A DNA stretch of 64,000 bases, taken from assembly GCA_029563075.1 (NCBI GenBank), contig JAKQTN010000025.1:124001-188000 (forward strand), in the 5' to 3' direction. Below are positions 9,268 to 17,351 of the stretch, one piece after another. The stretch comes from Pseudomonadota bacterium (lineage in GTDB: Bacteria > Pseudomonadota > Gammaproteobacteria > Burkholderiales > Methylophilaceae). The translations under genes were made by a program, and so were the position numbers. The number at the start of each line of letters is the position of its first letter. The stretch's first letter is position 1. Under the pieces are notes generated by a model. That model did not search any database and was not told where the DNA came from. It saw only the letters and a list, made by a program, of their open reading frames with translations.

Positions 9268-10760
9268 TGCGCGAATGGTAGCGTAAAGTGAAACATGGCG
9301 CCAGACTTGAAGTCAGGGTCAAGCCAAAGTTGTCCGCCGTTGGCCTCGACCAATGCGCGGCTAATGGCAAGCCCCATGCCGATACCCGAAGACTTGGTAG
9401 TAAAAAAAGGCTCAAAAATACGTTGAGCTGTTTCTGCATTAAGCCCTGGGCCGCTATCCTGCACCGTGACTTGTACCAGGTTGCTGATTTGACTGGTACA
9501 CGCCTTAATGGTGATGCATGAAGAGGGCATGCCTGCGTTTTGCATTGCTTCGACAGAGTTTCTGAGCAGGTTGACCAGAACTTTTTGTATTTGAACCTCA
9601 TTGCCTTCAACTGGAGGTATATCAGGTTCGAGTTCCAGTACTGAATGAAAATCGCCGTAACCGTTGCTATGAACAATATCCAAAGCTTCTTTGACGATTT
9701 TATTGATATCCAGTTTTTCAGTGGCCAGTTCGCCTTTTAGCAGAAAAGCCAGCAATTCGTGCAAACTTCGCCCGGCACGATGCGCCTGATCTACACAGCC
9801 TTGCAGCGCGCGCTTCAGTTTTTCCTGATCAATAGATTCACTTTGCAGTGCATGTAAGGCCACCTCGCTATAGGCTGATATTGCACCTAGCGGCTGATTA
9901 AGCTCATGTGCGATGGCTGAAGCCGTGCGCGCTGCGACCTGCTGTTTAAAAACATTTTCTGTTTCGGCGCGTTGTGCCTGTAGTTTTTTTTCGTTAGCTT
10001 TCCGTTCCGTTATATTGCGCGCTATTCCTATAAGCCGGGTTGCATGGCCATCCTCGAAGTGCATGCGGCCCACAGTGGAAACCCATCGTTCAATACCATC
10101 CTTAGGATTGGTTACGCGGTACTCCACCTTAAATTCACCATTGCCGGCGGAGTCGGATGCGCGCTCAAGAGCAGCCCGTCTGATTTCACGATCTAATGGG
10201 TTTATTACTGCCACAAACTTTTCGTAACTGATTGAATCGCCAGAATCTTCGCCCCAAAGTTCACGCATTCTTTCATCCCAATGAATCACGTCGTGCTTGG
10301 CGTCAAAATGAAAAATTCCAAAACCCGCCGCCTGTTTGGCCAGGCGTAGCCGCTCTTCACTGGCAAGCAATGCCTGTTCCACTTGATGGCGCTTATCAGC
10401 AGGGTAAAAGGTAATCAGGGTGAATAGTTGCTGCTTTGTTTGTATGGGGCTTAAACCGATATCGACAGCCAGCTCTTTGCCGCTGCGGCTAAGTACAAAT
10501 AGGTCTCGGCCATGACCCATCGAGCGTTTTTCAGGCTTGTTGTAAAAGGCCTGCCGGTATTGACGGTGAGGTTCACGAAATCTGAAAGGCATCAAAGCCT
10601 CAGCTTCAAGACCGCATATGGCATCTTCGGTATACTCCAGCAGCAGCAGCGCCGCGGAATTTGCCTGAATGACATGTCCAGTCGCGTCCAACAGCAGCAT
10701 GGCATCGGCGGCGGCATTAAACAAAGTCAGAAAGCTCAGTTCTTCAAGCGGGTTTGCCAA
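9264..10760 (-). CDS. PAS-domain sensor histidine kinase (cytoplasmic)
   Basis: A 498-residue kinase with two PAS domains (about residues 8-120 and 135-255, the second ending in a PAC segment IGIARNITERK), a HisKA helix with the phospho-acceptor His285 in IAHELNQPLGAISAYSE, and a HATPase domain with N box LLRNSVEAM and G boxes DSGPGLN and GIGMGLAISRALVEANGG. No membrane helix is visible, so it senses a cytosolic signal such as redox state, oxygen or a ligand in a PAS pocket. No clear heme-ligand pattern of FixL is recognised. It is coupled to the downstream response regulator. Divergent from the DUF2934 gene. Confidence 0.93.
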   Translation of the reverse strand: MANPLEELSFLTLFNAAADAMLLLDATGHVIQANSAALLLLEYTEDAICGLEAEALMPFRFREPHRQYRQAFYNKPEKRSMGHGRDLFVLSRSGKELAVDIGLSPIQTKQQLFTLITFYPADKRHQVEQALLASEERLRLAKQAAGFGIFHFDAKHDVIHWDERMRELWGEDSGDSISYEKFVAVINPLDREIRRAALERASDSAGNGEFKVEYRVTNPKDGIERWVSTVGRMHFEDGHATRLIGIARNITERKANEKKLQAQRAETENVFKQQVAARTASAIAHELNQPLGAISAYSEVALHALQSESIDQEKLKRALQGCVDQAHRAGRSLHELLAFLLKGELATEKLDINKIVKEALDIVHSNGYGDFHSVLELEPDIPPVEGNEVQIQKVLVNLLRNSVEAMQNAGMPSSCITIKACTSQISNLVQVTVQDSGPGLNAETAQRIFEPFFTTKSSGIGMGLAISRALVEANGGQLWLDPDFKSGAMFHFTLPFAQ

Positions 10761-10855
10761 GGATGTCCTAATTTATGAATCTGGATTGATTGTCAGCACA
10801 GTCTAGATAAAAAGTGCATACCTGTCTATAAAACTGTATCCATATAAGGGCAAGC

Positions 10856-10879
10856 CCTTACGTGCTTGCACGAATTTAC
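10856..10879 (+). promoter_or_regulatory. Candidate regulator binding site, copy C
   Basis: This copy reads CCTTACGTGCTTGCACGAAT then TTAC on the plus strand and contains the near-palindrome CGTGC-TT-GCACG. It shares the TACGTG-n3-GCRCGRAT core with copies A and B and lies between the divergent kinase and DUF2934 genes, upstream of a possible small RNA. Confidence 0.45.
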
Positions 10880-10904
10880 GCGCTGTGGCTAGTCAAGTAA
10901 ATTG

Positions 10905-10976
10905 CAGTCATCGACGGTATAGCAAATGCAGCGTTTGGCTGCGATCCCCTTCCTCTTGGTACCGTCGACTTTTTTC
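10905..10976 (+). ncRNA. Candidate structured leader or small RNA ending in an intrinsic terminator
   Basis: TCGACGGTA at 10911-10919 pairs perfectly with TACCGTCGA at 10960-10968, and six T residues follow at 10970-10975. Inside, GCAGC (10928-10932) pairs with GCTGC (10938-10942), leaving a pyrimidine-rich single strand CCCCTTCCTC that could pair with Shine-Dalgarno sequences. It lies 40 bases downstream of regulatory copy C and 15 bases before the DUF2934 start. It could be a free small RNA or an attenuator of the downstream genes; the sequence alone does not decide. Confidence 0.4.
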
Positions 10977-10990
10977 ATTGAAAGGATATT

Positions 10991-11203
10991 GTGGTGGAAC
11001 CTTCAAAAGCGTCGCAGAAAAAAGCGAAGAACCCTATACCGGTAATTGGGATGGAGAAGGCTCCTGAATCGAATGACAATGATTTATGCAGCCGCATTGC
11101 AGTACGCGCTTATTACAAGGCGGAAGCACGGGGTTACGAGCCTGGCCATGAGATTCAAGACTGGCTGGAAGCCGAAGCTGAGGAAGTGGGGCAGGGCAAA
11201 TGA
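10991..11203 (+). CDS. DUF2934 domain small protein
   Basis: A 70-residue hydrophilic protein whose second half (IAVRAYYKAEARGYEPGHEI and DWLEAEAE) is the DUF2934 signature, a short helical motif of unknown function common in stress-response neighbourhoods. The GTG at 10991 follows AAAGGA at a short distance; a second GTG next to it or the ATG at 11051 are alternatives. Its last codon overlaps the next gene by four bases (ATGA), so it is co-translated with the PAS protein. Confidence 0.75.
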   Translation: MVEPSKASQKKAKNPIPVIGMEKAPESNDNDLCSRIAVRAYYKAEARGYEPGHEIQDWLEAEAEEVGQGK

Positions 11204-11658
11204 ATGATCAATCAGATTGCACTCAGGCAAAGCAGGTTGAGGCTACTCAAGAAAGCTATATACGTGACCATGGCTTGGAGCTTGATAGCATCGGTCTTGA
11301 GGGCAACAAGGGCAGGATGGCGGAGTTGATGCTGTTTGAGAATGGCATGATTCTGGACTGCAATAAAGCGGGTGCTGATTTACTGGGTTGCGATCCAGAA
11401 AAGCTAAAGTGGCAGCCAATCGCTAGATTATTGCCGCAGTTGGCCAATATGCCGCTGGTAATGGATGAAAAAGTTAACCCTTATTTACGCTTTCTCTCCA
11501 TTGTAGGGCATCGCTATGAGGTGACAGCCGTGAATGGTAAACAGTTTGCCTGCGAGTTGTATTTTAGCATGGTAGAAGATTTCGGCAGGCGCTGCCTGAA
11601 GATTACGGTGCGGCCTATTAAGCAGGCGGCGACCCTACGCCACTTAAGGACGTATTAA
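11200..11658 (+). CDS. PAS-domain protein without an output domain
   Basis: A 152-residue protein with a single PAS-like domain from about residue 40 (ELMLFENGMILDCNKAGADLLG) to residue 145 (CLKITVRPIKQ). No kinase, cyclase or DNA-binding domain follows, so it would have to act through a partner or be a remnant. The reading starts inside the DUF2934 stop codon (ATGA). The nearby PAS kinase (9264-10760) has a similar first PAS domain and could be the partner, but this is a guess. Confidence 0.7.
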   Translation: MNDQSDCTQAKQVEATQESYIRDHGLELDSIGLEGNKGRMAELMLFENGMILDCNKAGADLLGCDPEKLKWQPIARLLPQLANMPLVMDEKVNPYLRFLSIVGHRYEVTAVNGKQFACELYFSMVEDFGRRCLKITVRPIKQAATLRHLRTY

Positions 11659-11712
11659 ATGGAAACGATAAAAAGATCATTAAGATAATCAAGTAAAAAT
11701 AAGGATATAAAA

Positions 11713-12195
11713 ATGAAAGCCGCAGATTTTTTGATCACACTTGCATTGGGTGCCGCAATTTTCAATATTGCATTGCCGGAGGGTACGTTGATGTCTGCCC
11801 CGTTGGCCGCACAGGAGCAGCAAGCTGGTGATGTTACTTATATTACTGGTGGCATTGGTGAGTCAGAAGCGGAAATGATGAGAGACATTGCCAAAAACTA
11901 TCCATTAGAAATAGCTTTTGTGCAAAAACTGAAGCAATACGAAGAATTTATCGCCAGCGTAAAAGTGCAAATTCAGGATTTACGTAGAAACGTATTGCTG
12001 GATGTTGTTACAGATGGCCCATATCTGTTTGCGAATATGCCACAAGGGAAATATTTGATTATTGCAGAGCATAATGGAGACACAAAACAGCAGTGGGTAC
12101 GTGTTAACATTAAAAAACATCAGAAAATCGTGTTCTGGTGGCCGGTTCTCGAACCGCCTCATGAAGCAGATCCTGAAGAGGATACGCCGCAATGA
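11713..12195 (+). CDS. Exported protein with carboxypeptidase-regulatory-like fold
   Basis: A 160-residue protein with an N-terminal hydrophobic segment compatible with a signal peptide (residues 1-35, several AxA-type sites), an alpha-helical middle and a beta-rich region around residues 95-145 (LLDVVTDGPYLFANMPQGKYLIIAEHNG) that resembles the carboxypeptidase regulatory-like / CNA-B fold of periplasmic proteins. No catalytic motif is seen. An AAGGA site precedes the start. It follows the PAS gene by 54 bases. Confidence 0.65.
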   Translation: MKAADFLITLALGAAIFNIALPEGTLMSAPLAAQEQQAGDVTYITGGIGESEAEMMRDIAKNYPLEIAFVQKLKQYEEFIASVKVQIQDLRRNVLLDVVTDGPYLFANMPQGKYLIIAEHNGDTKQQWVRVNIKKHQKIVFWWPVLEPPHEADPEEDTPQ

Positions 12196-12310
12196 GGTTT
12201 TGGGATGATGGTTGCAACTTCGAGCTATAGCGCCTGTCTTATAGTGGCAAGTCAGTCGCAAGCAATAAATAGCATTATGCTGCTAATGAAATATTAATAA
12301 GGAGAAAGTC

Positions 12311-12625
12311 ATGGACATATTACCAAGAGATGTTAGTAAAGAGATGTTAGTCAACGATTTTAAAGTAGTGGTGGCAGATGCTGAGGCACTGCTGAAAGCA
12401 ACGGCCAACCAGGGAGGTGAGAAGGTCGCCGAGCTGCGCGTCAAAACTGAGGAATCTCTGAAGGCAGCTAAAGCCAGAATAGCTGAGGCGCAATCAGTTG
12501 TAGTTGCCAAGACCAAAGAAGCTGCCAAGGTGACTGATGAGTTTGTGCATGAGAACCCATGGAAATCGATTGGCTTTGCCGCTAGCGTTGGCTTGATTGT
12601 CGGCTTGCTTATAGGCCGCCGTTAA
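12311..12625 (+). CDS. ElaB/YqjD family (DUF883) membrane-anchored protein
   Basis: A 104-residue protein with a long amphipathic helix and a C-terminal membrane segment ending GLIVGLLIGRR, the hallmark of the ElaB/YqjD/DUF883 family. In E. coli YqjD is an inner-membrane protein that binds ribosomes in stationary phase; whether this homologue does so is unknown. An AAGGAG site lies 8 bases before the ATG. It heads a set with YqjE-like and YqjK-like genes in the same order as the E. coli yqjD-yqjE-yqjK operon. Confidence 0.88.
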   Translation: MDILPRDVSKEMLVNDFKVVVADAEALLKATANQGGEKVAELRVKTEESLKAAKARIAEAQSVVVAKTKEAAKVTDEFVHENPWKSIGFAASVGLIVGLLIGRR

Positions 12626-12649
12626 TAAATTTAGATAGATAAATTCATT

Positions 12650-13027
12650 ATGGCTGAAAAGAGCAAAGGCTTGCTTGACTCTTTGGCTGCGTTCGCGTCA
12701 ACCTTGGTTGATGTTGTATATACGCGGCTAGAGTTATTGTCCACAGACTTGGAGGAGGATAGAGAACGTTTGTTTTCACTGGTGGCCTTGTATCTGGCCG
12801 CCATGTTTTTCTTTGCAGTGGGTTTGGTGCTGGCCGCTATTTTCCTTGTGGTTGCATTCTGGGAAACACACCGCCTGGTCGCATTAGGTTTGCTGGCTGG
12901 GCTTTTTCTGCTGGCAGGAGCGCTGGCAGGCGGTTTTGCCATACACATGACCAAAACCAAGCCTAAACTTTTCTCGGCGAGCCTGCTGGAGTTGCTTAAA
13001 GATAAGGAAAAACTTGACTCAGATTGA
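12650..13027 (+). CDS. YqjE-like (DUF1469, phage holin family) membrane protein
   Basis: A 125-residue protein with two adjacent strongly hydrophobic helices (about residues 47-72 and 78-105) between charged ends, the pattern of the YqjE/DUF1469 family, which databases name phage holin family although nothing phage-like surrounds it. It lies 24 bases after the YqjD-like gene and 27 before the YqjK-like gene. The role is unknown; stress-related membrane or ribosome association is inferred only from the operon. Confidence 0.82.
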   Translation: MAEKSKGLLDSLAAFASTLVDVVYTRLELLSTDLEEDRERLFSLVALYLAAMFFFAVGLVLAAIFLVVAFWETHRLVALGLLAGLFLLAGALAGGFAIHMTKTKPKLFSASLLELLKDKEKLDSD

Positions 13028-13054
13028 GATGATTCCTGCGGAAAAAAACAGAAC

Positions 13055-13342
13055 ATGAACAAAAAACTCTTAAAGCTAGCACAACGGCGCGAACGCCTGG
13101 TTTCCGAGGCTGAAACACAACGTATGAAGTTAGTGCAGACTGTTGATACATTGCGCCCTGCGCTAGCAATGGCGGACAAGGGGCTTGCAGCAATAAGGTA
13201 TATCAAGGCGCACCCGCTGTTAATGGCTGGCAGTGGTGCAGTTTTAATGAAAGTATTGCGGCCCAGCCGCATCGGGAAGTGGTTTGGTCGAGGTTTGTTT
13301 GCATGGCAAATGGTACGTAAGTTGCAAAATAAGTTTTTATAG
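13055..13342 (+). CDS. YqjK-like small protein
   Basis: A 95-residue basic protein: a charged N-terminal helix (residues 1-35) and a weakly hydrophobic segment (residues 45-72) with HPLLMAGSGAVLM. It matches the YqjK-like family by position, size and this pattern. It is third in the yqjD-yqjE-yqjK order and probably co-transcribed. Function unknown. Confidence 0.7.
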   Translation: MNKKLLKLAQRRERLVSEAETQRMKLVQTVDTLRPALAMADKGLAAIRYIKAHPLLMAGSGAVLMKVLRPSRIGKWFGRGLFAWQMVRKLQNKFL

Positions 13343-13357
13343 GCCAGGAGTCGAAAA

Positions 13358-13924
13358 TTGGATTTTGCGCCATCAGGAGAAAGAACCTGTCTTTATCAAA
13401 CAGTGCAATTAGATGCCGTACTCGACAACATGGCGTGGCAGGCCGCCGGTTTTTTGACAGCAAAAGAGCGCATCATGATTGTGGGTATACTGCGTCGTGG
13501 TGCTCCGCTAGCTGAGATGCTGCATAAAAAACTGATGAGCCAGTTTGATTTGGCGAACATTTCCCTGATGAATTTGCAGATTAAACGCTATGCGGATGAT
13601 TTGACGCTGCTGCACCCCGAAACAAAACTCACTGAAAGCCCCATGCAGGCCTCGCTCGATCTCAGAGACACGACGATATTGGTAGTGGACGACGTCATGT
13701 TTCACGGCCATTCCATGCTGCGTGCGGTGGAATACCTGGCGAGAAAACAGGCGGCCGAAATCCGCACTGCAGTATTGGTGGATCGCGGCGCAAACAAGCT
13801 GCCAGTCAGGGTTGATATCGCGGGTGTCCGGCTTGATGTCGCACCACCTGATATCATTGAATGCAATGTGCCGCCGTATGAGACGGAATTTAAAATCGAT
13901 CTGCTTAAACCCATTATCAATTAA
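13358..13924 (+). CDS. pyrR: Phosphoribosyltransferase, PyrR type
   Basis: A 188-residue type I phosphoribosyltransferase. The PRPP-binding signature is TILVVDDVMFHGHSMLRAV (near residue 107), which in PyrR is followed by a dimerisation arm. PyrR proteins have uracil phosphoribosyltransferase activity and in some bacteria control pyr mRNA; no pyr gene is in this window, so only the enzyme role is suggested. The start is an unusual TTG at 13358, supported by AGGAG eight bases upstream and the absence of an in-frame ATG near the family start. It lies 16 bases after the YqjK-like gene and 15 before another phosphoribosyltransferase. Confidence 0.8.
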   Translation: MDFAPSGERTCLYQTVQLDAVLDNMAWQAAGFLTAKERIMIVGILRRGAPLAEMLHKKLMSQFDLANISLMNLQIKRYADDLTLLHPETKLTESPMQASLDLRDTTILVVDDVMFHGHSMLRAVEYLARKQAAEIRTAVLVDRGANKLPVRVDIAGVRLDVAPPDIIECNVPPYETEFKIDLLKPIIN

Positions 13925-13938
13925 AGCGAGGTTTCATC

Positions 13939-14577
13939 ATGTTTTATGATCGTGAAGAAGCTGCATTAAAGCTAGCGGAAAAGCTCAAAGACTACCGCGA
14001 CAAAAACCCATTAATTCTCGCTATTCCTCGGGGATCAGTCTTTATGGCAAAAATCATTGCCGAAAAACTGGGTGGTGATTACGACGTGGTGCTGGTTCGC
14101 AAGCTGCGGGCGCCCTTGTATGGGGAACTTGCCATTGGCTCGGTGGATGAAAGCGGCTGGACCTATGTTGCCGACCATGCCGAATCCGTAGGCGCGGACA
14201 GTGAATATATCGAGGCCGAAAGACAGACACAGCTGGACACTATCTATAAGCGCCGCGCGTTATACACACCGGCTCATCCCCCAATCAGCCCCGCTGGGCG
14301 CATTGTGATTGTCATTGATGACGGTCTTGCAACCGGATCCACCATGATTTGCGCCCTGCACGGACTGCGCAACAAAAACCCGGCCAAGCTCGTTTGCGCT
14401 GTACCGGTGGCGCCACCGGACACCTTGAAAAAAATAGCCGGTCTTGCAGATGAAGTGGTCTGTCTTGCAGCGCCTGATAATTTTCAGGCTGTCGGGCAGT
14501 TTTATCAATACTTTCCGCAAGTGGATGATGATGAAGTGATTGAGATTTTACAGAGCAGCAAGGCGAGAAAAAAATGA
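13939..14577 (+). CDS. Phosphoribosyltransferase of unknown substrate
   Basis: A 212-residue protein with the PRPP-binding motif RIVIVIDDGLATGSTM near residue 119 and the N-terminal IPRGSVFMAKIIAEKLG segment of a family often annotated simply as phosphoribosyltransferase, found in stress clusters together with Usp and Dps-like genes. The substrate base is not known for this family. The last four bases overlap the following reading, but the real downstream start is 14622. It pairs with the PyrR-like gene immediately upstream. Confidence 0.8.
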   Translation: MFYDREEAALKLAEKLKDYRDKNPLILAIPRGSVFMAKIIAEKLGGDYDVVLVRKLRAPLYGELAIGSVDESGWTYVADHAESVGADSEYIEAERQTQLDTIYKRRALYTPAHPPISPAGRIVIVIDDGLATGSTMICALHGLRNKNPAKLVCAVPVAPPDTLKKIAGLADEVVCLAAPDNFQAVGQFYQYFPQVDDDEVIEILQSSKARKK

Positions 14578-14621
14578 AATTACAGAAATGGTTAATCAAT
14601 ATCCACAAATGGAGATTTAAT

Positions 14622-15083
14622 ATGAAAAGGCTTCTGATTCTGGCAGCGATGTCTGTTACTGCTTTTACCACTCCAGCATTTGCTGCCGACGTCGGAGTTT
14701 CGGTGACTATTGGCCAGCCGGGCTTTTATGGCCGGATTGATATTGGCGACTATCCTTATCCCCCGCCAGTCGTTATCTATCGTCATCCAAGAGTAATTGA
14801 GCGCGTATATGTAGAGCGCGAACCGATTTACATGCGCGTACCCCCAGGCCATGCAAAAAATTGGCGTAAACATTGTCATAAATATCATGCTTGTGGCGAA
14901 CGGGTCTACTTTGTGCAGGATAGCTGGTACCATCATGAATATGTTCCGATTTATCGCGAGTATCATCGTGATCGCTATGACGAGCGCTGGGACGACCGTC
15001 GCGATCGTAGAGATGACCGCTATGATGAGCGCAGGGAAGAGCGCAGACATGACGATCGTAAGGATAAAAGGAGACATGACTAG
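14622..15083 (+). CDS. Exported protein with highly charged Arg/Asp-rich tail
   Basis: A 153-residue protein with a clean signal peptide (MKRLLILAAMSVTAFTTPAFA then A, cleavage near residue 21). The mature part has a Pro/Tyr-rich stretch (residues 35-75), a segment HAKNWRKHCHKYHACGERVYFVQ with two cysteines, and from about residue 117 an almost uninterrupted run of D, R, E, H, K and Y. Similar proteins occur widely in betaproteobacteria as hypothetical periplasmic proteins. The tail may bind metals or nucleic acids, but this is speculation. The start at 14622 has GGAG seven bases upstream and is preferred over 14574. Confidence 0.75.
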   Translation: MKRLLILAAMSVTAFTTPAFAADVGVSVTIGQPGFYGRIDIGDYPYPPPVVIYRHPRVIERVYVEREPIYMRVPPGHAKNWRKHCHKYHACGERVYFVQDSWYHHEYVPIYREYHRDRYDERWDDRRDRRDDRYDERREERRHDDRKDKRRHD

Positions 15084-15152
15084 AAACATTAACATGCAGT
15101 AGAAAAATGATCTTTGGCGGCAGTCTGTCACAAAAAAAGAAATTATTAAAAA

Positions 15153-16109
15153 ATGAAATTTAAAGATTATTACGAAATTCTAGGAGTCGCTCGCACAGCA
15201 ACTAATGACGAGATTAAAAAAGCTTATCGAAAACTCGCGCATCAATATCATCCAGACGTTTCTAAAGACCCTGCCGGCGAAGCCAAGTTTAAAGAAATAG
15301 GTGAGGCTTATGCGACTTTAAAAGATAAAGATAAACGTGCTGCCTACGACGCGCTAGGGCGTCATTCATCAGGCGAAGAATTCAGGCCACCCCCAGGCTG
15401 GGCGGGAAGTCAGGCTGGATACCAAAGTGGCCAGGCATATTCGTTTGATGATATCGACCTGGCTGACTTGTTTGCAAGTTTCTCTAAGGGTGGTCGACAT
15501 ACACAGCATCAAGCCCATCATATGCCTATTCCCGGACAGGATTATGAGCTGACAACTCAGATTTCACTCGAGGATGCCTATCATGGCGCCACAGTAGACC
15601 TCAGTTTTAGCGTGCCGGAATATGATCATCAAGGCCAGTTGAGGCGCGTACCCCATGCGTTTAAAGCGCGTATTCCTAAAGGGGTGGTCAATGGCCAAAA
15701 AATGCTGCTGCGAGGCAAGGGAGGTAAAGGCGCTAATGGTGGCAAGGATGGCAATCTTTACCTGAACATTCACTTTCTTCCGCACCGATTGTTTCGCGTC
15801 ATCGATCATGACCTGTTGATAGATTTGCCCATTACTCCTTGGGAGGCCGCATTAGGCGCAACGGTTAAGGTGCCTACATTACAAGGCGCGGTGAACCTTA
15901 AAGTACCGGCTGGCGCAAGAAGCGGGCAAAAGCTTCGTATCAGCAACCGCGGCATGCCTAAGCATAACCAGGAACATGGCGATCTTTTTGCGGTAATACA
16001 AATTACGGTTCCCACCAATCCAACCGAGCAGGAAATCGCCTTGCTCAAACAGTGGTCTGACATTTCAACATTTAATCCTCGTACACATTTTGTATATGAA
16101 GCGGTCTGA
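15153..16109 (+). CDS. cbpA: DnaJ-class chaperone, curved DNA-binding protein CbpA
   Basis: A 318-residue J-domain protein. Residues 5-70 are the J domain with the HPD motif near residue 35, followed by a Gly-rich linker and the two C-terminal beta-sandwich substrate domains (ISLEDAYHGATVDLSF; IPKGVVNGQKMLLRGKGGKG; VPAGARSGQKLRISNRGMP). The zinc-finger of DnaJ is missing, as in CbpA. CbpA is a DnaK co-chaperone and nucleoid-associated protein in stationary phase. Its modulator CbpM is encoded two genes downstream, separated by a Usp gene. Confidence 0.93.
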   Translation: MKFKDYYEILGVARTATNDEIKKAYRKLAHQYHPDVSKDPAGEAKFKEIGEAYATLKDKDKRAAYDALGRHSSGEEFRPPPGWAGSQAGYQSGQAYSFDDIDLADLFASFSKGGRHTQHQAHHMPIPGQDYELTTQISLEDAYHGATVDLSFSVPEYDHQGQLRRVPHAFKARIPKGVVNGQKMLLRGKGGKGANGGKDGNLYLNIHFLPHRLFRVIDHDLLIDLPITPWEAALGATVKVPTLQGAVNLKVPAGARSGQKLRISNRGMPKHNQEHGDLFAVIQITVPTNPTEQEIALLKQWSDISTFNPRTHFVYEAV

Positions 16110-16150
16110 TAAACGAGATAATTGCCAAGAATATTTACAGGAGATCAATC

Positions 16151-16978
16151 ATGACCTACCAGACGTTGATGGTGCATTTGCAGCTTGGGCGTTCAAATGC
16201 AGCTGCTCTACAAACTGCCAGTGAGCTTGCAGAACGCTTTCATGCAGATGTAATTGGCATTGCCGCAGGCCAGCCGACGCAGACAATATATGGGCAGGGT
16301 TATGCACTTCTGGACTTCCTTAATCAGGAACATGAAAAAGTTACCAAAGAAATAGCCGATGCTGAAGCAGCGTTTAGAACGGCATTCAAGGGCTATCCTA
16401 AATCCATTGAGTGGCGTTCAATGGTGACAATGGGCTCATTATCCGCATACATAGCAGGGGAGGCATGCAGTGCCGATATCATCATTACGGAAATTGCACC
16501 AAGCGATTTTTATGAAGGTCCCATTGGCGTAAATGCGGGAGAGCTTATCCTGCAATCAGGACGTCCCGTCCTGGCTGTGCCGGTTGCGACAAAAAAAATG
16601 AAGATGGAGCGGATGCTGGTGGGATGGAAAGATACGCGTGAGGCCAGACGGGCGATTGCGGATGCCTTGCCGCTATTAAAACAAGCCGAGCAAGTGACGG
16701 TTGTTGGGATTGCTGCCGAGAAAGAGATTGTGACTGTGACCAAGCGTCTTAAAGAAGTAGTCGATTGGCTTAAGCGGCATGGCGTTTCAGCCGAATATCT
16801 AGCCTCTCCTTCGAAAGATGATGATGCGACGCAATTAATGTCCATCGCTAAAAAACGGGATATTGATATCGTGATTGCAGGTGCCTATGGACATAGCCGC
16901 TTACGCGAATGGGTGCTGGGCGGCGTGACTAACAACCTGCTGCAGCGGGCAGATTTTTGTTCGCTTTTGTCTCACTAA
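16151..16978 (+). CDS. Universal stress protein, tandem-domain
   Basis: A 275-residue protein with two Usp folds: an N-terminal degenerate domain and a C-terminal domain starting MLVGWKDTREARRAI near residue 154 and ending with the ATP-binding motif GAYGHSRLREWVLGG followed by TNNLL. It is inserted between cbpA and cbpM. An AGGAG site lies nine bases before the ATG. Nucleotide binding probably resides in the C-terminal half; the function is unknown. Confidence 0.88.
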   Translation: MTYQTLMVHLQLGRSNAAALQTASELAERFHADVIGIAAGQPTQTIYGQGYALLDFLNQEHEKVTKEIADAEAAFRTAFKGYPKSIEWRSMVTMGSLSAYIAGEACSADIIITEIAPSDFYEGPIGVNAGELILQSGRPVLAVPVATKKMKMERMLVGWKDTREARRAIADALPLLKQAEQVTVVGIAAEKEIVTVTKRLKEVVDWLKRHGVSAEYLASPSKDDDATQLMSIAKKRDIDIVIAGAYGHSRLREWVLGGVTNNLLQRADFCSLLSH

Positions 16979-17009
16979 CCTTTGCCTCAGACAGCGATAG
17001 GGAAATACC

Positions 17010-17348
17010 ATGAACATCGAGGATTCTGAATTAATATGGATTGATGAGCTGCATGAGGTCTCTTTGGGAGGACTTGCTGCGTTGTCAGGGTTATCCTTGG
17101 AAGAACTGCAGCTTTTGGTGGAAAGTGGCGCGCTTGCTCCCATCAGCCCAACAGAAGAAAGGTCCCCTGAAGACTGGCAATTCAGCAGTCAATGTATCGT
17201 TTCGATTCGCACACTTTCCCGGCTCAAGCGTGATTTTGACTTAGAACCAAATTCATTGGGTTTGATGCTGGCTTTTCTGGAACGCATCCGGATGCTGGAG
17301 TTTAAATTGCATGCGTTAGATCATATAGCTGAGAACAATGGCAAGTGA
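17010..17348 (+). CDS. cbpM: Chaperone modulator CbpM
   Basis: A 112-residue protein with a MerR-like winged helix in the first half (LAALSGLSLEELQLLVESGAL) and a C-terminal helical region (LERIRMLEFKLHALD), the pattern of CbpM. CbpM binds the J domain of CbpA and inhibits both its co-chaperone and DNA-binding activity. Presence of cbpA 900 bases upstream on the same strand supports the call. The stop is 3 bases before the possible TTG start of the glucan phosphorylase. Confidence 0.85.
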   Translation: MNIEDSELIWIDELHEVSLGGLAALSGLSLEELQLLVESGALAPISPTEERSPEDWQFSSQCIVSIRTLSRLKRDFDLEPNSLGLMLAFLERIRMLEFKLHALDHIAENNGK

Positions 17349-17351
17349 TAC

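Noticed and set aside
12631-13272. Antisense open reading opposite yqjE/yqjK-like genes
   Set aside because: Serine/lysine-rich composition typical of an antisense shadow; the plus-strand genes have family signatures and ribosome sites.
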